DNA from: Azorinus chamasolen
Taxonomy: Eukaryota > Mollusca > Bivalvia > Cardiida > Solecurtidae
Assembly: GCA_963576725.1 (NCBI GenBank)
Contig: OY755241.1
Span: forward strand, 53,509,955 to 53,573,954
Length of the DNA: 64,000 bases
Direction: 5' to 3'
Shown: one piece after another, positions 9,837 through 21,858 of the stretch
Numbering within the stretch: position 1 is the first letter of the stretch
How the letters are laid out: the number at the start of each line of letters is the position of its first letter
The notes under the pieces: generated by a model
Database searches by the model: none
Seen by the model: only the letters and a program-made list of their open reading frames with translations
Told to the model about the DNA's origin: nothing
Translations under genes and position numbers: made by a program

Positions 9837-11157
9837 TTTTTAGCTCCTATGGATGATCCTATGTCCGGCGTCCGTCGCCGTGCGTATGTGCGTCGTGCGT
9901 ACGTCAACAATTTACTTAGACATCTTCTTCTCTGGAACTACAAAGCCAAGAGCTTTTATATTTGGTATGTAGCATGATGAAATTGTCCTCTACAAAGATT
10001 GTTCATATTATGTCCCCCGGGCCAAAAATGGCCTCGCCCCAGGGCTTTTCAGTTTTCCATAGGAAAATCTTTTAAAAATCTTCTTCTCTGAAACTGTAAG
10101 GCATAGACCTATGATATTTGGTATGTAGCATGATCCAATGGTCCTCTACTAAAATTGTTCAAATTATGACACCAGGGCCAAAAATGGTCCCGCCCCGGGG
10201 CTTATCAGTTTTTCATGGGAAAATCTTTAAAAATCTTCTCTGAAACTGTAAGGCATAGACCTTTGATATTTGGTATGTAGGATGATCTAATGGTTCTCTA
10301 CTAAGATTGTTCAAATTATGACCCCTGGGCTAAAAAATGGCCCCGCCCCAGGGCTTATCAGTTTTTCATAGGAAAATCTTTAAAAATCTTCTCTGAAAAT
10401 GTAAGGAATAGACCTTTAGTATTTGGTATGTAGCATGATCTAATGGTCCTCTACTAAGATTGTTCAAATTATGACCCCCAGGACAAAAATGAACCCGCCC
10501 CGGGGCTTATCAGTTTTTCATAGGAAAATCTTTAAAAATCTTCTTCTCTAAAATTATAAGGTATAGACCTTTGATATTTGGTATGTAGCATTATTGAATG
10601 ATCCTCTACCAAATTATTACCCCATGGTCAAAAATGGCCAGCCATGGGGCTTATCAGTTTTTCATATGAAAAGCTTTCAGAATCTTCTTCTCCAAAACTG
10701 TAAGGCAGAGACCTTTCGTATTTGGTATGTAGCGCTATCAAATAGTTTTCAACCAAGATTGTTCAAATTATGTCCCCTGTGTTGAAAATGGCCCCGCCCA
10801 GGGGCATATCAGTTTTTCATAGGAAAGTTTTAAAAAATCTTCTTCTCTTAAAAATCTTTAAAAGTCTTCCCTGAACTTAGATATTTGGTATGTTGCATTA
10901 TCTAATAGTCCTCTACCAAGATTTTCAAATTATGAACCCCGGATTAAAAATGGCCCCGCCCTGGGGCGTAACAGTTTTTCATAGGAAACTCTTTAAAATA
11001 TCTTCTCCTCCAAATCTGTAAGGTCTAGACTCTTTATATATAGTATGTAGCATAATCTAATGGTTTTCTACCAAGATTTTTCAAATTATGTAATCTGTCA
11101 TTGAAATCATTAATCTGTTATAAACAGGTGAGCGATTAAGGGCCATCATGGCCCTCT
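9837..11157 (+). mobile_element. Tandem-core element, family A
   Basis: Starts TTTTTAGCTCC inside the Gypsy pol, then a CGTCGTGCG-rich tract, then about eight units of ~154 bp. It ends with the GGGCC/GGCCC hairpin and CTC. The next element (family B) begins directly against it, so the usual CTCTTG end is merged with the neighbour's T run. Confidence 0.7.
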
Positions 11158-12463
11158 TTTTAGCTCACCAGAGCACAAAGTGCTCAGGGTGAGCTTTTGT
11201 GATCGCCTGATGTCCGTCGTCCGTCGTCGGCCGTCGTCCCGCGTCAACAATTTGAACCTTTAAAAATCTTCTCCTCTGAATCTACAGGGTTCTCAGCTTT
11301 CATCTTTGGTACATAGCATCACCTATAGGTCCTCTACAAAAGTTATATAAATTATGCCCCTGGGGTCAAAATTGGCCCCAGGGGTGGGAAGTTTTCAATA
11401 GAAACATATAGTAAAACTTTGAAAATCTTCTCCTCTGAAACCAGAAGGTTATTAGCTTTCATATTTGGCACATAGCATCATGTTCAGGTCCTCTACAAAA
11501 GTTATATAAATTATGACCCTGGGGTCAAAATTGGCCCCGCCCCAGGGGTGGGCAGTTTTCAATAGAAACAAATAGTGAAATCTTTGAAAATCATCTCCTC
11601 TGAAACTGAAAGGCTCTCATCTTTCATATTTGGCACAGAGCATCAAGTCCAGGTCCTCTACAAAATTTATATAAATTATGGCCCTGGGGTCAAAATTGGC
11701 CCCGCCCCAGGGGTGCGCAGTTTTCAATAGAAATATATAGTTAAAACTTTGAAAATCTTCTTCTCTGAAACTAGGAGATTCTCAGCTGTCATATTTGGTA
11801 CAGAGCATCATGTGCAGGTCTTCTACAAAAGTTATATAATTTATGCCCCTGGGGTCAAAATTAGCCCCGCCCCAGGGGTGGGAAGTTTTCAATAGAAACA
11901 TATAGTAAACCTTTGAAAATCTTCTCCTTTGAAACCAGAAGTTTCTTAGCTTTCATATTTGGCACATAGCATCATGTTCAAGTCATATACTAAAGTTATA
12001 TAAATTATGCCCCTGGGGTCAAAATTGTCCCCGCCCCAGGGATGGACAGTTTTCAATAGAAACAAATAGTGAAAACTTTGAAAATCTTCTTCTCTGAATC
12101 TGGAAAGTTCTCAGCTTTCATATTTGGTGCATAGCATCATGTTTAGGTCCTCTACAAAGATTGTATGAATTATGGCCCTGGGGTCTAAATTGGCCCCGCC
12201 CCATGGGTGGGTAGTTTTCAGTCGAAACATATAGAGAAAACTTTGAAAATCTTCTCCTGAAACTGAAAGGTTCTCAGCTTTCATATTTGGCTCATAGCAT
12301 CATGTTCAAGTCCTATACTAAAGTTATATAAATTATGCCCCTGCGGTCAAAATTGGTCTGCCCCAGGGCCGGCTAGTTTTCTATAGAAACATATAGTGAA
12401 ATCTTTGAAAATATTCTCCTCTGATTGTCTGGTGAGCGCTTCAGGGCCATTCTGGCCCTCTTG
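11158..12463 (+). mobile_element. Tandem-core element, family B (165-bp unit)
   Basis: Complete: TTTTTAGCTCACC with the hairpin CAGAGCAC/GTGCTC, the CCGTCGTCCGTCGT tract, about seven 165-bp units (phrase CCCTGGGGTCAAAATTGGCC), then GGTGAGCG, hairpin AGGGCC/GGCCCT and CTCTTG. It sits between a family A element and Gypsy pol. Confidence 0.75.
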
Positions 12464-13342
12464 TTTAGGATTAAGTATGGACAATGAGGCTTGTGATCGG
12501 TGATTAGCGTAAACTTGTTTCCATACAGGTACGTGTTGAATTTCTTCACGCCCCATACAAGCCCTGTAGCCTCCTTGTCTATCTGACTGTAGTTCTTCTC
12601 TGCAGCATTCAAACTTCTTGACGCGTAAGCAATGGGTCTCTCCGAGCCATTAGGCAGCTTGTGACTAAGAACTGCGCCTAGCCCGAAAGAACTTGCATCA
12701 TACGCTGATATCAATGGCAATGAGGGGTCATAGTTTATCAACACCAAATCAGATGTGATCATCTTTCTCACTGTTTCTACTGCACTTTCGCACTCCGGAG
12801 TCCAGTTCCATTTTGCATCTTTCTTCAAAAGCTGGTGAAGTGGGTACAATACCTCGGACAAATTTTTCTGAAATCGTCCGTAATATTGAACTAGTCCCAA
12901 GAATGATCTCAGCTGAGAAACGTTTGTGATTTCTGGTGCCTCGGCAACGGCTCTAATTTTCTCTTCTGTCTTGTGAAGGCCGTTTTCATCTACCTCATGA
13001 CCACAGAATTCAAGCTTGTCCTTGAAAAATTCACATTTGTCAGGGTTAACTCTCAAATTGTACTGCTCCAGGCGTTGAAGCACCTTTTCTAAGTTCTCCA
13101 AGTGAATTTCGTATGTGTCGCCTGTGATAACCATATCGTCAAGTATGGTGTTAACACCTGGTACGCCGCACAATCTCTTCAATTCTCGGAAGCAGATACT
13201 GGTCAACTTTCAACACTGGATTCACAGTTACTTTGAAGTCACCGCATATTCTAATGTCATTGTTCTTTGCTTTCGGTACTGGTACAATTGGTGTTCCCCA
13301 GTCGCTGTGTGACACTTTTTCCAGGACACCATCTGCAACTAG
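12464..13342 (-). pseudogene. Ty3/Gypsy pol fragment: RT palm and RNase H
   Basis: This is part of the polyprotein of an LTR retrotransposon. RT would copy the element RNA and RNase H would remove the RNA strand. Visible are the RT catalytic ILDDMVI (variant of YxDD), the RT connection GLVQYYGRF, and RNase H motifs DASSFGLGAVL and ITDHKP. At about 13,200 the frame jumps from a [14 protein letters not shown] segment straight to GVPGVN, so roughly 200 bp of the RT fingers/palm is deleted. A one-base frameshift follows ITDHKP. Both edges are tandem-core insertions. No LTRs, protease or integrase were found. The copy is dead. Confidence 0.85.
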
Positions 13343-14818
13343 TTTTTAGCTCACCAGAGCACTTTTGTGCTCAGGGTGAGCTTTTGTGATCACTTGATGT
13401 CCGTCGTCCGTCGTCGTGCGTCGTGCGTCAACAATTTGAACCTTTAAAAATCTTCTCCTCTGAATCTACAGGGTTCTCAGCTTTCATCTTTGGTACATAG
13501 CATCATCTTTAGGTCCTCTACAAAAGTTATATAAATTTTGCCCCTGGGGTCAAAATTGGCCCCGCCCCAGGGGTGCCTTGTTTTCTATTGAAATATATAG
13601 TAAAACTTTGAAAATCTTCTCCTCTGAATCTACAGGGTTCTCAGGTTTCATATTTGGCACAAAGCATCATGTTCAGGTCCTCTACAAAAGTTATATAAAT
13701 TATGCCCCTGGGGTCAAAATTGGCCCCGCCCCAGGGGTAGCCAGTTTTGAATAGAAACATATAGTGACAACTTTGAAAATCTTCTTCTCTGAATCTACAG
13801 GGTTCTCAGCTTTCATATTTGGCACATAGCATCATGTTCAGGTCCTCTACAAAAGTTATATAAATTATGCCCCTGGGGTCAAAATTGGCCCCGCCCCAGG
13901 GGTAGCCAGTTTTGAATAGAAACATATAGTGACAACTTTGAAAATCTTCTCCTCTGAATCTACAGGGTTCTCAGCTTTCATATTTGGCACATAACATCAT
14001 GTTCAGGTCCTCTACAAAAGTTATATAAATTATGGCCCCAGGGTCAAAATTGGCCCCGCCCCAGGGGTAGCCAGATTTCATTAGAAACATATAGTGACAA
14101 CTTTGAAAATCTTCTCCTCTGAATCTACACGGTTCTCAGCTTTCATATTTGGCACATAGCATCATGTTCAGGTCCTCTACAAAAGTTATATAAATTATGC
14201 CCCTGGGGTCAAAATTGGCCCCGCCCCAGGGGTAGCCAGTTTTGAATAGAAACACATAGTGACAACTTTGAAAAAAAATTCTTCTGAATCTACAGGGTTC
14301 TCAGCTTTCATATTTGGCACATAGCATCATGTTCAGGTCCTCTACAAAATTTGTATAAAATATGCCCCTGGGGTCAAAATTGGCCCCGCCCCAGGGGTGG
14401 GCAGTTTTCAATAGAAACATATAGTGAAACTTTGAAAATCTTCTCCTCTGAAACTGGAAGGTTCTAAGCTTTCATATTTGGCACATAGCATCATGTTCAG
14501 GTCCTCTACAAATTTTTTATAAATTATGCCCCTGGGGTCAAAATTGGCCCCGCCCCAGGGGTAGCCAGTTTTCAATAGAAATATATGGTAAAACTTTGAA
14601 TATATTCTTCTCTGAAACTGAACGGTTCTTAGCTTTCATATCTGGCACATAGCATCATGTTCAGGTCCTCTACAAAAGTTATATACATTATGCCCCTGGG
14701 TTCAAAATTGACCCCGCCCCAGGGGTGCCAGTTTTCTCTAGAAACATATAGTGAAAACTTTGAACATCTTCTCCTCTGTTGGCTGGTGAGCGATGTCAGG
14801 GCCATTCTGGCCCTCTTG
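13343..14818 (+). mobile_element. Tandem-core element, family B, inserted in Gypsy pol
   Basis: TTTTTAGCTCACC with the 5' hairpin, about eight 165-bp units, then the GGTGAGCG terminus with hairpin AGGGCC/GGCCCT and CTCTTG. Left flank CTAG and right flank TTCGATTT join to give an uninterrupted Gypsy frame, so the insertion made no target duplication and landed beside a T. Confidence 0.85.
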
Positions 14819-14996
14819 TTCGATTTCTTTCTCAATCTTCGGTTTCATTGCATATGGAACAGTTCTAGCTTTACAAAACTTTGGTCAAGCTCCTTCTTCG
14901 AGTTTTAAGTGGGCTTGTACTCCCTTAACAGTTCCCAAATCTTTACTGAACAGACTTGAACTTTGATTTCAACTCTTGAACCTTGGTTTCTGCTTG
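14819..14996 (-). pseudogene. Ty3/Gypsy pol fragment, start of RT
   Basis: On the minus strand this encodes the region before the RT domain (KFKSVFSKDLGTVKG, then KARTVPYAMKPKIEKE), one in-frame stop included. It joins across the tandem-core element at 13,343-14,818 to the [11 protein letters not shown] segment at about 13,280. Truncated at 14,996 by a tandem-core fragment. Confidence 0.8.
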
Positions 14997-15436
14997 ATGG
15001 CCCCGGGGTCAAAATTGGCTCGCCCCAAGGGTGGGCAGTTTTCAATAGAAACAAATCGTGAAATCTTTGAAAATCTTCTCCTCTGAAACTGGAAAGCTCT
15101 GTTTTCATAATTGGCACAAAGCATTATGTTCAGGTCCTCTACAAAAGTTATATAAATTATTACCCTGGGGCCACAGTGGCGGGCAGTTTTGAATAGAAAC
15201 ATATTGAGAAAACTTTGAAAATTTTCTTCTCTGAAACTGGAAGGTTAATCTCAGCTTTCATATTTGGCTCATAGCATCATGTTCAGGTCCCCTACAAAAT
15301 GTTCTAAATTATTCCCCTGGGGTCAAAATTGGCCCGCCCCATGGCCGGCTAGTTTTCTATAGAAACATATAGTGAACACTTTAAAAATCTTCTCTGGTTG
15401 TCTGGTGAGCGCTTCAGGGCCATTCAGGCCCTCTTG
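14997..15436 (+). mobile_element. Tandem-core element, family B, 5'-truncated
   Basis: About two and a half 165-bp units and the normal 3' terminus (GGTGAGCG, hairpin, CTCTTG). No 5' hairpin. Immediately after it (15,437-15,463) lies a fresh 5' end, TTAGCTCACCCTGAGCAC, cut off after 27 bases by the tail of LINE A. Confidence 0.7.
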
Positions 15437-15661
15437 TTATTAGCTCACCCTGAGCACTTTTGTAAAGAGAGAGTGAGTGAGTTGGGTTTAACGGCACCGC
15501 GACACTAGGTAGGTCATATAGCGCCAATGACGAAAATTATGATGAAACGATGAAAATCAATAAAAAATCTCGATCAACGAGTATGTAAATCATTAAAATA
15601 TACGAAGATGAAAATGTAGAAAGGAATACAGAAATAAAATAATAGAACTGGTTAAACGGAT

Positions 15662-18600
15662 TTATATTTTCGAATAAAGACCAGTCTCTTTCAAAAACGA
15701 AATTATATTCTCGTACGGAACTGTTTTAAATAACTGTTGCATAGAATCAACAGAAAAGTATTTATGTCTTATTATGGAAAGGTCAATACATTCAAGCCAA
15801 AAATGTTGTACTGTGTATGGCTCTTGACAGAAGACATATTCTGGTTGAATTTCGCGCTTTAGTAAATAGGAACGAGTAATATGAGAGTGTCCTATGCGAC
15901 AGCTAGCTAGGACCACATCATCTCTTCGTACAGCTCTATTTATTGTTAATATTGCTGTCCCAAGAAACCTGCCATTTGGAAAATGAGTATATGGAATTTT
16001 GAAAACTGCCTCATTCAGATTCAGGGATGACTTGGCCGTTTTATCTGCCTCTTCATTTCCCCGAATTCCAACATGACTAGGTAGCCAACAGAAAACGATA
16101 TTGTTTGACAGAGATAATTTATGGTGTTTAAGAAGAATTTGCTGAACTAATGGGTTATTCATATTTCTGTTGTTCAACGCTTGAAGAACAGAGAGCGAGT
16201 CTGAAAAAATTACGTATTTGTTCATATTGTGCACCGATATGAATCGAAGAGCAAGGTCAATTGCTTGGACTTCAGCTGTAAATATGGAAGATTTGTCGGG
16301 TAGTCTTACTTTAGAGGTATGAAACCGACAGATGCACAACCGACTTTATTTTCATCTTTAGAACCAAAAACCGACAGATGCACAACCGACTTTATTTTCA
16401 TCTTTAGAACCATCAGTATATATGGAAATATAGTCAGGATACTGTGACTTAAGTTCTTCAAATTCGGATTGAAATTCTAGTGCATTTGTAAAAGACTTTT
16501 TATTTGAAGCTAGATGTAAGAAAACATTAGGTTGTTTGATAGTCCATGGCGCAATGTTTGAAACTTTATGTTGCCTAGCAGAATCCATTCTCAGACCTGC
16601 CTCGTTAATTGCCGATCTGAGACGAAGACCGATTGGCTTCATAGCATTGGGTTTCCTTTCATAAAGCATTTCATATTTGGGTTCAAAAATTATTTCATTA
16701 GCAGGATTGGTAGGATTTGCCTTCACTTTAGTGACATAATTAAGAGCTAATTGCTCTCTTCGAATGTATAGAGATGGTTCATTTGCTTCTACTAAAAGAC
16801 TTTCGATTGGTGAGGTTTTAAAAGCACCAAGGGAAAGCCGAAGTCCTTGATGGTGAATGGGGTCAAGCTTTCTAGCTGATCCATATACAATGCTTCCATA
16901 GTCCAGTTTAGAACGAATTAATGATCGGTAAAGGCGCAACAGCACTTTCCGATCAGCTCCCCAGTCAGTGTGAGCTGAAACTCGAAGAAGATTAAGAGAT
17001 TTAAGACATTTTGTTTTCAAATGCTTAATATGATGTATAAATGTTAACATTTTGTCAAATATAAGTCCTAAAAATTTGGCTTGATCAACCACAGGGATTT
17101 GAATATTATTAAGATTTAAAACGGGGTCTTGGTGACAATTTCGTAACTGACAGAAATGAACACATTGCATTTTTTGACGTTGAAAATTTAAAGCCATTCT
17201 CATTATTCCATGTTTCAAGTTTGTTGAGACATTGTTGAAGTTGTCTTTCAATAGTATGCATATTTTTGGAGCGATAACATATTAAAAAATCATCTACATA
17301 CAAAGAACAGTCAACACCTGAATTTAAACATTTGACAATATTATTAATTTTTAAACCAAATAAAGTTACTGATAAAATGCTTCCTTGAGGGACACCCTCC
17401 TCCTGCTGTTGAATGTCAGAGAGTGTCGACCCAACTCGCACTTTAAATTTTCGGTCAGAAAGGAAATCCGCAATAAAAGTAGGTAGTCTACCTTTCAGAC
17501 CTAGATCTTTCAGGTCTTTCATAATTCCGTACTTCCATGTTGTATCGTAGGCTTTTTCCATATCAAAAAATACTGCAACAAGGTGTTCTTTTTTAATAAA
17601 AGCATCACGAATAAATGATTCTAAACGGACAAGATTATCGTTTGTACTACGTTGATTTCTAAAACCACTTTGAAAGTTAGTTATAAGATTGTTAGATTCC
17701 AGAAACCAAACAAGACGTGCATTAATCATTATTTCAAGTGTCTTACAGACACAACTAGTAAGAGCGATAGGGCGATAATTAGTAGGATTAGATGCATCTT
17801 TACCTGGCTTTGCAACAGGGACAACAATGGACACCCAGATATGGTTAAAAATTGATGAAAGTGCTTGCAAAGATACATCTGGTAAATGTTTCAAAAGCTG
17901 ATAGTGTATGTCGCCTGGTCCTGTAGCTGTATCAGTTGACTTGCTCAAAGAATCCCTGAGCTCTAATAAAGAGAACGGTTTGTTATAATTTTCATCATAA
18001 TTTGATTTGAAATTTAGTTTGGACCTTTCTTCTTTTCTTTTAAATGATTGGAATGTTTCTGAATAGTGAGATGACGACGAATTTTTAGAAAATGTTTCAG
18101 CCAAAGTGTCAGCAATATCTTTTTTGTCAATTATTGTATCAATATTCTGCTTCAGATGAGAAACTGTTGAAGATTTATTTTTGCCGCTAATTTTCCTTAC
18201 CATTTCCCAAACCTTTTTAACTGATGTACGAGAATTAAGTTTTGATACATATGATTGCCAGGACTTCTTTTTTGTTTGTCTTATTGTACGACGTGCTTTG
18301 GCTCTAAATATTTTAACATTCTCTAGATTTTCACGAGTGGGACGGACATTAAATTTTCGAATTGCTGCCCTTCGTTCTTTAACAGCATTTTTACAATCAC
18401 CATTAAACCATGGCCTTGCGCGTTTAAAATTAGTCGAGGTCTTTGGTATACATTCTTCTGATATTTGTATTAAAGCAGAAGAAAATTCTGCAATCGGATC
18501 TTCAGTATTTTCAAACAGTTCTGTTACAAGTTTTGAGTGGCATTTAAAATTAAACATTTCCCAATTGGCCTTCGAACATTTCCAATGAGGAACAGATTCA

Positions 18601-18683
18601 GATGTAAAAGCTGATGTATTAGATAAAATTAAAGGGAAATTATCACTACCACATAAATCATCATGAACCTTAAAAGTATAGTC
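15662..18683 (-). pseudogene. LINE A ORF2: EN end, RT and RNase H
   Basis: It encodes the replication protein of the LINE: endonuclease nicking, target-primed reverse transcription and RNA removal. Read from high to low coordinates: the end of the AP endonuclease (DDLCGSDNFPLI), RT motif A (FFDMEKAYDTTW), the GVPQGSILS motif, catalytic SLYVDDFLI, the RT thumb (DWGADRKVLLRLYRSLI), then RNase H (IYTDGSKDEN, DSLSVLQAL, SHVGIRGNEEADKTAK) and a Cys/His tail (CVFCQEP-like, here CQEPYTVQHF). Frameshifts at about 17,110-17,250 and 16,340 and a short deletion before VVPVAKPGKD break it. The first residues of the 17,109-18,728 frame come from LINE B's tail and are not native. Confidence 0.85.
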
Positions 18684-18885
18684 AAGAAATATCGAATGAA
18701 TGAATGGTGTTTTACGGCCCATCGACACTGATGGTCATATAGAGCCGAATAAATAATGTAAATAAAACTATATGATGAAATCAAATAAAGACAATCCCAC
18801 TAGATTATGTAAATGTCAGTCCCGATCAACAGGATTGTAAATAAAATAAGGACAAAACATAATCGACATTCTAAAAATATACCTT

Positions 18886-19492
18886 TTAAATTTTAGAATA
18901 TATATTAATGGCTTTTAAAAAATCAAATATTTTTGGTATTTCTACCAGCTCAAACAGTTCCCTCAGGGAATCTGCTTGAAAGAAACTATCTCTGATTAAG
19001 ATTAAATCAGGACATTCAATGAGAATGTGCTGAATTGTATAAGGCTCAAAACAAAATAAACATTCAGGTTGAAATTCACCTTTCAGTAAAAATGAATGAG
19101 TTAAAAAAGAATGTCCAATTCTTATTCTGGCCAATACGACCTCATTACGCCGAATTGGCAAGCATGAACAAAAATGTTCACCTAAAATAGGTTTAACAGC
19201 ATGGAGCTTGTTATGAATTTCCTCATTCCAAGACTCCTGCCATTTATATAGAATATGTCTAGTAATTTGTGGTTTGAAATCCGAATACGGTATTCTCATA
19301 TCAGATTCAGGCGATTCAAGGGCAGACTTCGCTGCAAGGTCCGCCCTCTCGTTGCCCTGTATTCCACAATGACTAGGTATCCAACAAAATATTACATCTT
19401 TTGAATTAGACATTTCATGGTATTTTAAAACAAGTGTTTTAATAAGAACATTTTTTGAAGAACATTTACTCAGAGATTGTAAAACAGAAAGA
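18886..19492 (-). pseudogene. LINE B first module: RNase H C-terminal half
   Basis: The frame shows LSVLQSLSKCSS, then SHCGIQGNERADLAAKSAL (RNase H) and the Cys/His tail CLFCFEPYTIQHI, ending INIYSKI. Upstream RNase H and RT are absent. At 19,493 it runs into the (GAAT)n tail of the second module, whose translation contributes the foreign FIHS residues. Confidence 0.8.
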
Positions 19493-19768
19493 GAATGAAT
19501 GAATGAATGGTGTTTTACGGCCCATCGACACTGATGGTCATATAGAGCCGAATAAATAATGTAAATAAATCTATATGATGAAACCAAATAAAAACAATCT
19601 CACTTCTAGATTATGTAAATGTCAGTCCCGATCAACAGGATTGTAAAGAAAATAAGGACAAAACATAATCGACATTCTAAAAATATAGCTTTTAAATTTT
19701 AGAATATATATTAATGGCTTTTAAAAAATCAAATATTTTTGGTATTTCTACCAGCTCAAACAGTTCCC

Positions 19769-21831
19769 TCAGGGAATCTGCTTGAAAGAACCTATCTCAT
19801 CAACATACAATGAACAATCCGTGTCATTAGTAATAGATTGAACAATATTATTAATTTTAACATTAAATAGAGTAACTGACAAAATACTTCCTTGTGGAAC
19901 ACCCATTTCCTGTTTTTGCATATCAGAAATAGTAGTTCCAACGCGGACTTGAAATTCCCTATCATTTAAAAAGTTTTCAATAAAAACTGGAAGTCGACCT
20001 TTAAGTCCTGATTCATGAAGGTCTTTCATTATGCCATACTTCCAAGTTGTATCGTAAGCTTTCTCAAGATCAAAGAAGACAGCAACTAAGTGCTCCTTCT
20101 TGATGAAAGCTTCGCGAATAAATGTTTCCAACCTAACTAAATGATCATTTGTACTTCTTTGGCTCCTGAAACCACTTTGATACTCCGTAATGAGGTTGTT
20201 GGATTCAAGATACCAAACAAGTCTTGCGTTAATCATGCGCTCTGAAGTTTTACATACGCAGCTCGTCAAGGCTATGGGACGATAATTATTTGGATCTGTG
20301 TTATCTTTCCCTGGCTTTGGAACAGGAATAACTGTTGCCTGTTTCCAAAACTTTGGCAATTTACCACTTGACCATATATGGTTAAAAATATCTAAAAGAA
20401 CATGCATACAATTTGAGGGCAAGTGCTTAAGAAATTGATAATGAATATCATCAGGTCCAACAGCTGTATCGTGCGATTTATTAAGAGAATCAAACAATTC
20501 TCTCTCAGTAAAAGGTAAATTGTAGCTTTCAGTGTTATGAGAGGTAAAATTAAGTTTTTCCTTTTCTTTACTCTTTTAAATGTGTCTAAATTCAGGAGTA
20601 GACTTAGCTGATGAAGAGTTTTTAGCAAAAGCATCAGCTAAGGAATTGGCTATATCTTTTACATCTGTTATTTTTTTATCATCAGCATTTAAATGTCCAA
20701 AAGAGGATTTACCTTTACCACTTATTTTACGCACCATATCCCATACCTTCTTTACTGATGAACGACAATTTAATTTAGAAACATATTTCTTCCAAGACTG
20801 TGATTTAACAGTCTTGATAGTACGACGAGCTTTAGCCCTAAATACTCTAAAATGATTTAAATTTTCCTGAGTAGGACTTACTTTAAATTTTCTAAGAGCT
20901 GCTTTACGCTTTCTAATAGCCTCCTTACATTCATCATCATACCATGGTTTAGGAGGTTTCTTTGGGTTTGATGAGGACTTGGAATGCATTCTTCTGCCAC
21001 TGAATATAAAATGGATGTAAATGTTTCAATGGGGTCATCACTATTTTCCAATACATCTGATCTAATCTTTTCCCTACACAATATTTCAAACTTTTCCCAA
21101 TTTGCTTTCTTGAGTTTCCAGCGAGGAACACATTCCTCGACTGGAGAAGCAATATGGTTTAGAAATATTGGAAAGTGGTCACTTCCACATAGGTCGTCAC
21201 CAACTTTCCAATCATAATCCAAGTAAATGGTTGGGTAACAAATAGAAAGATCAATGCAAGTAAAAGTTCCTGATGCCGGGTGAAGATAGGTTGGAGACTT
21301 ATTGTTGGAGATGCACAAATCGTGCTCACCAACAAAATCCTCAACAATTTTACCTAAAGCATTAGTATTTGTAGATCCCCATAGAATGAATGAATGAATG
21401 AATGGTGTTCCCCATAGAGGATTATGGCTATTAAAATCCCCTAACAATATAAATGGGGCAGGCAATTGTTCAACAAGTGAGTCAAGTTCTTTCTTGTCAA
21501 CTGTTGTCCTTGGCGGAATATAAATAGAACAAAATGTAACGACCTTATGAAGGGTGACACTGACAGCAACAACTTGTAAATTAGTTTTAATAGGTAACGA
21601 CTATGAACAACAGAGTTGTTAACAATAATTGATGAGCCGCCAGCAGCTTTCACCATCGTTAAAAATATGATTATAAATAGAATAATTTCTAAAGTTGACT
21701 TGATCAGTGTCCTTCAAGAATGTTTCTTGAAGACACATTATGGCCGGGTCATATTTATTCAGCAACAGAAGAATCTCATTATAATTTGCCTTAAGTCCTC
21801 TACAATTCCATTGTATAACGCAATTTTTCAT
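19769..21831 (-). pseudogene. LINE B second module ORF2: EN and RT, internally deleted
   Basis: From high to low coordinates: endonuclease N-terminus (IQWNCRGLKANYNEI, CLQETF), FILLGDFNSHNPLWG, the EN end (DDLCGSDHFPI), then RT (FDLEKAYDTTWKYG, GVPQGSILS). The RT stops at YVDE, where sequence from the last ~20 codons of the RNase H tail is joined. The junction falls inside the second Asp of the YVDD catalytic motif. Several frameshifts separate the pieces (near 20,570, 20,980 and 21,600). A 33-bp in-frame insertion splits the EN at 21,385. Not functional. Confidence 0.8.
21385..21409 (-). mobile_element. 25-bp LINE tail micro-insertion with 8-bp duplication
   Basis: Five AATG repeats plus GTGTT, the extreme 3' end of the LINE B family, flanked on both sides by CCCCATAG (21,377-21,384 and 21,410-21,417). 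Insert plus duplication is 33 bp, so the endonuclease frame stays open and gains 11 residues. Confidence 0.85.
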
Positions 21832-21858
21832 AATTGATCAGTGGGGAAAGACATTTAG

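Noticed and set aside
12464..14996. Endogenous retrovirus
   Set aside because: The motifs are those of Ty3/Gypsy pol; no envelope frame, LTRs or primer-binding site were found.
15437..15463. A tandem-core element interrupted by LINE A
   Set aside because: The continuation of the element was not found beyond LINE A's far end at 24,372, so it is recorded only as a truncated 5' scrap.
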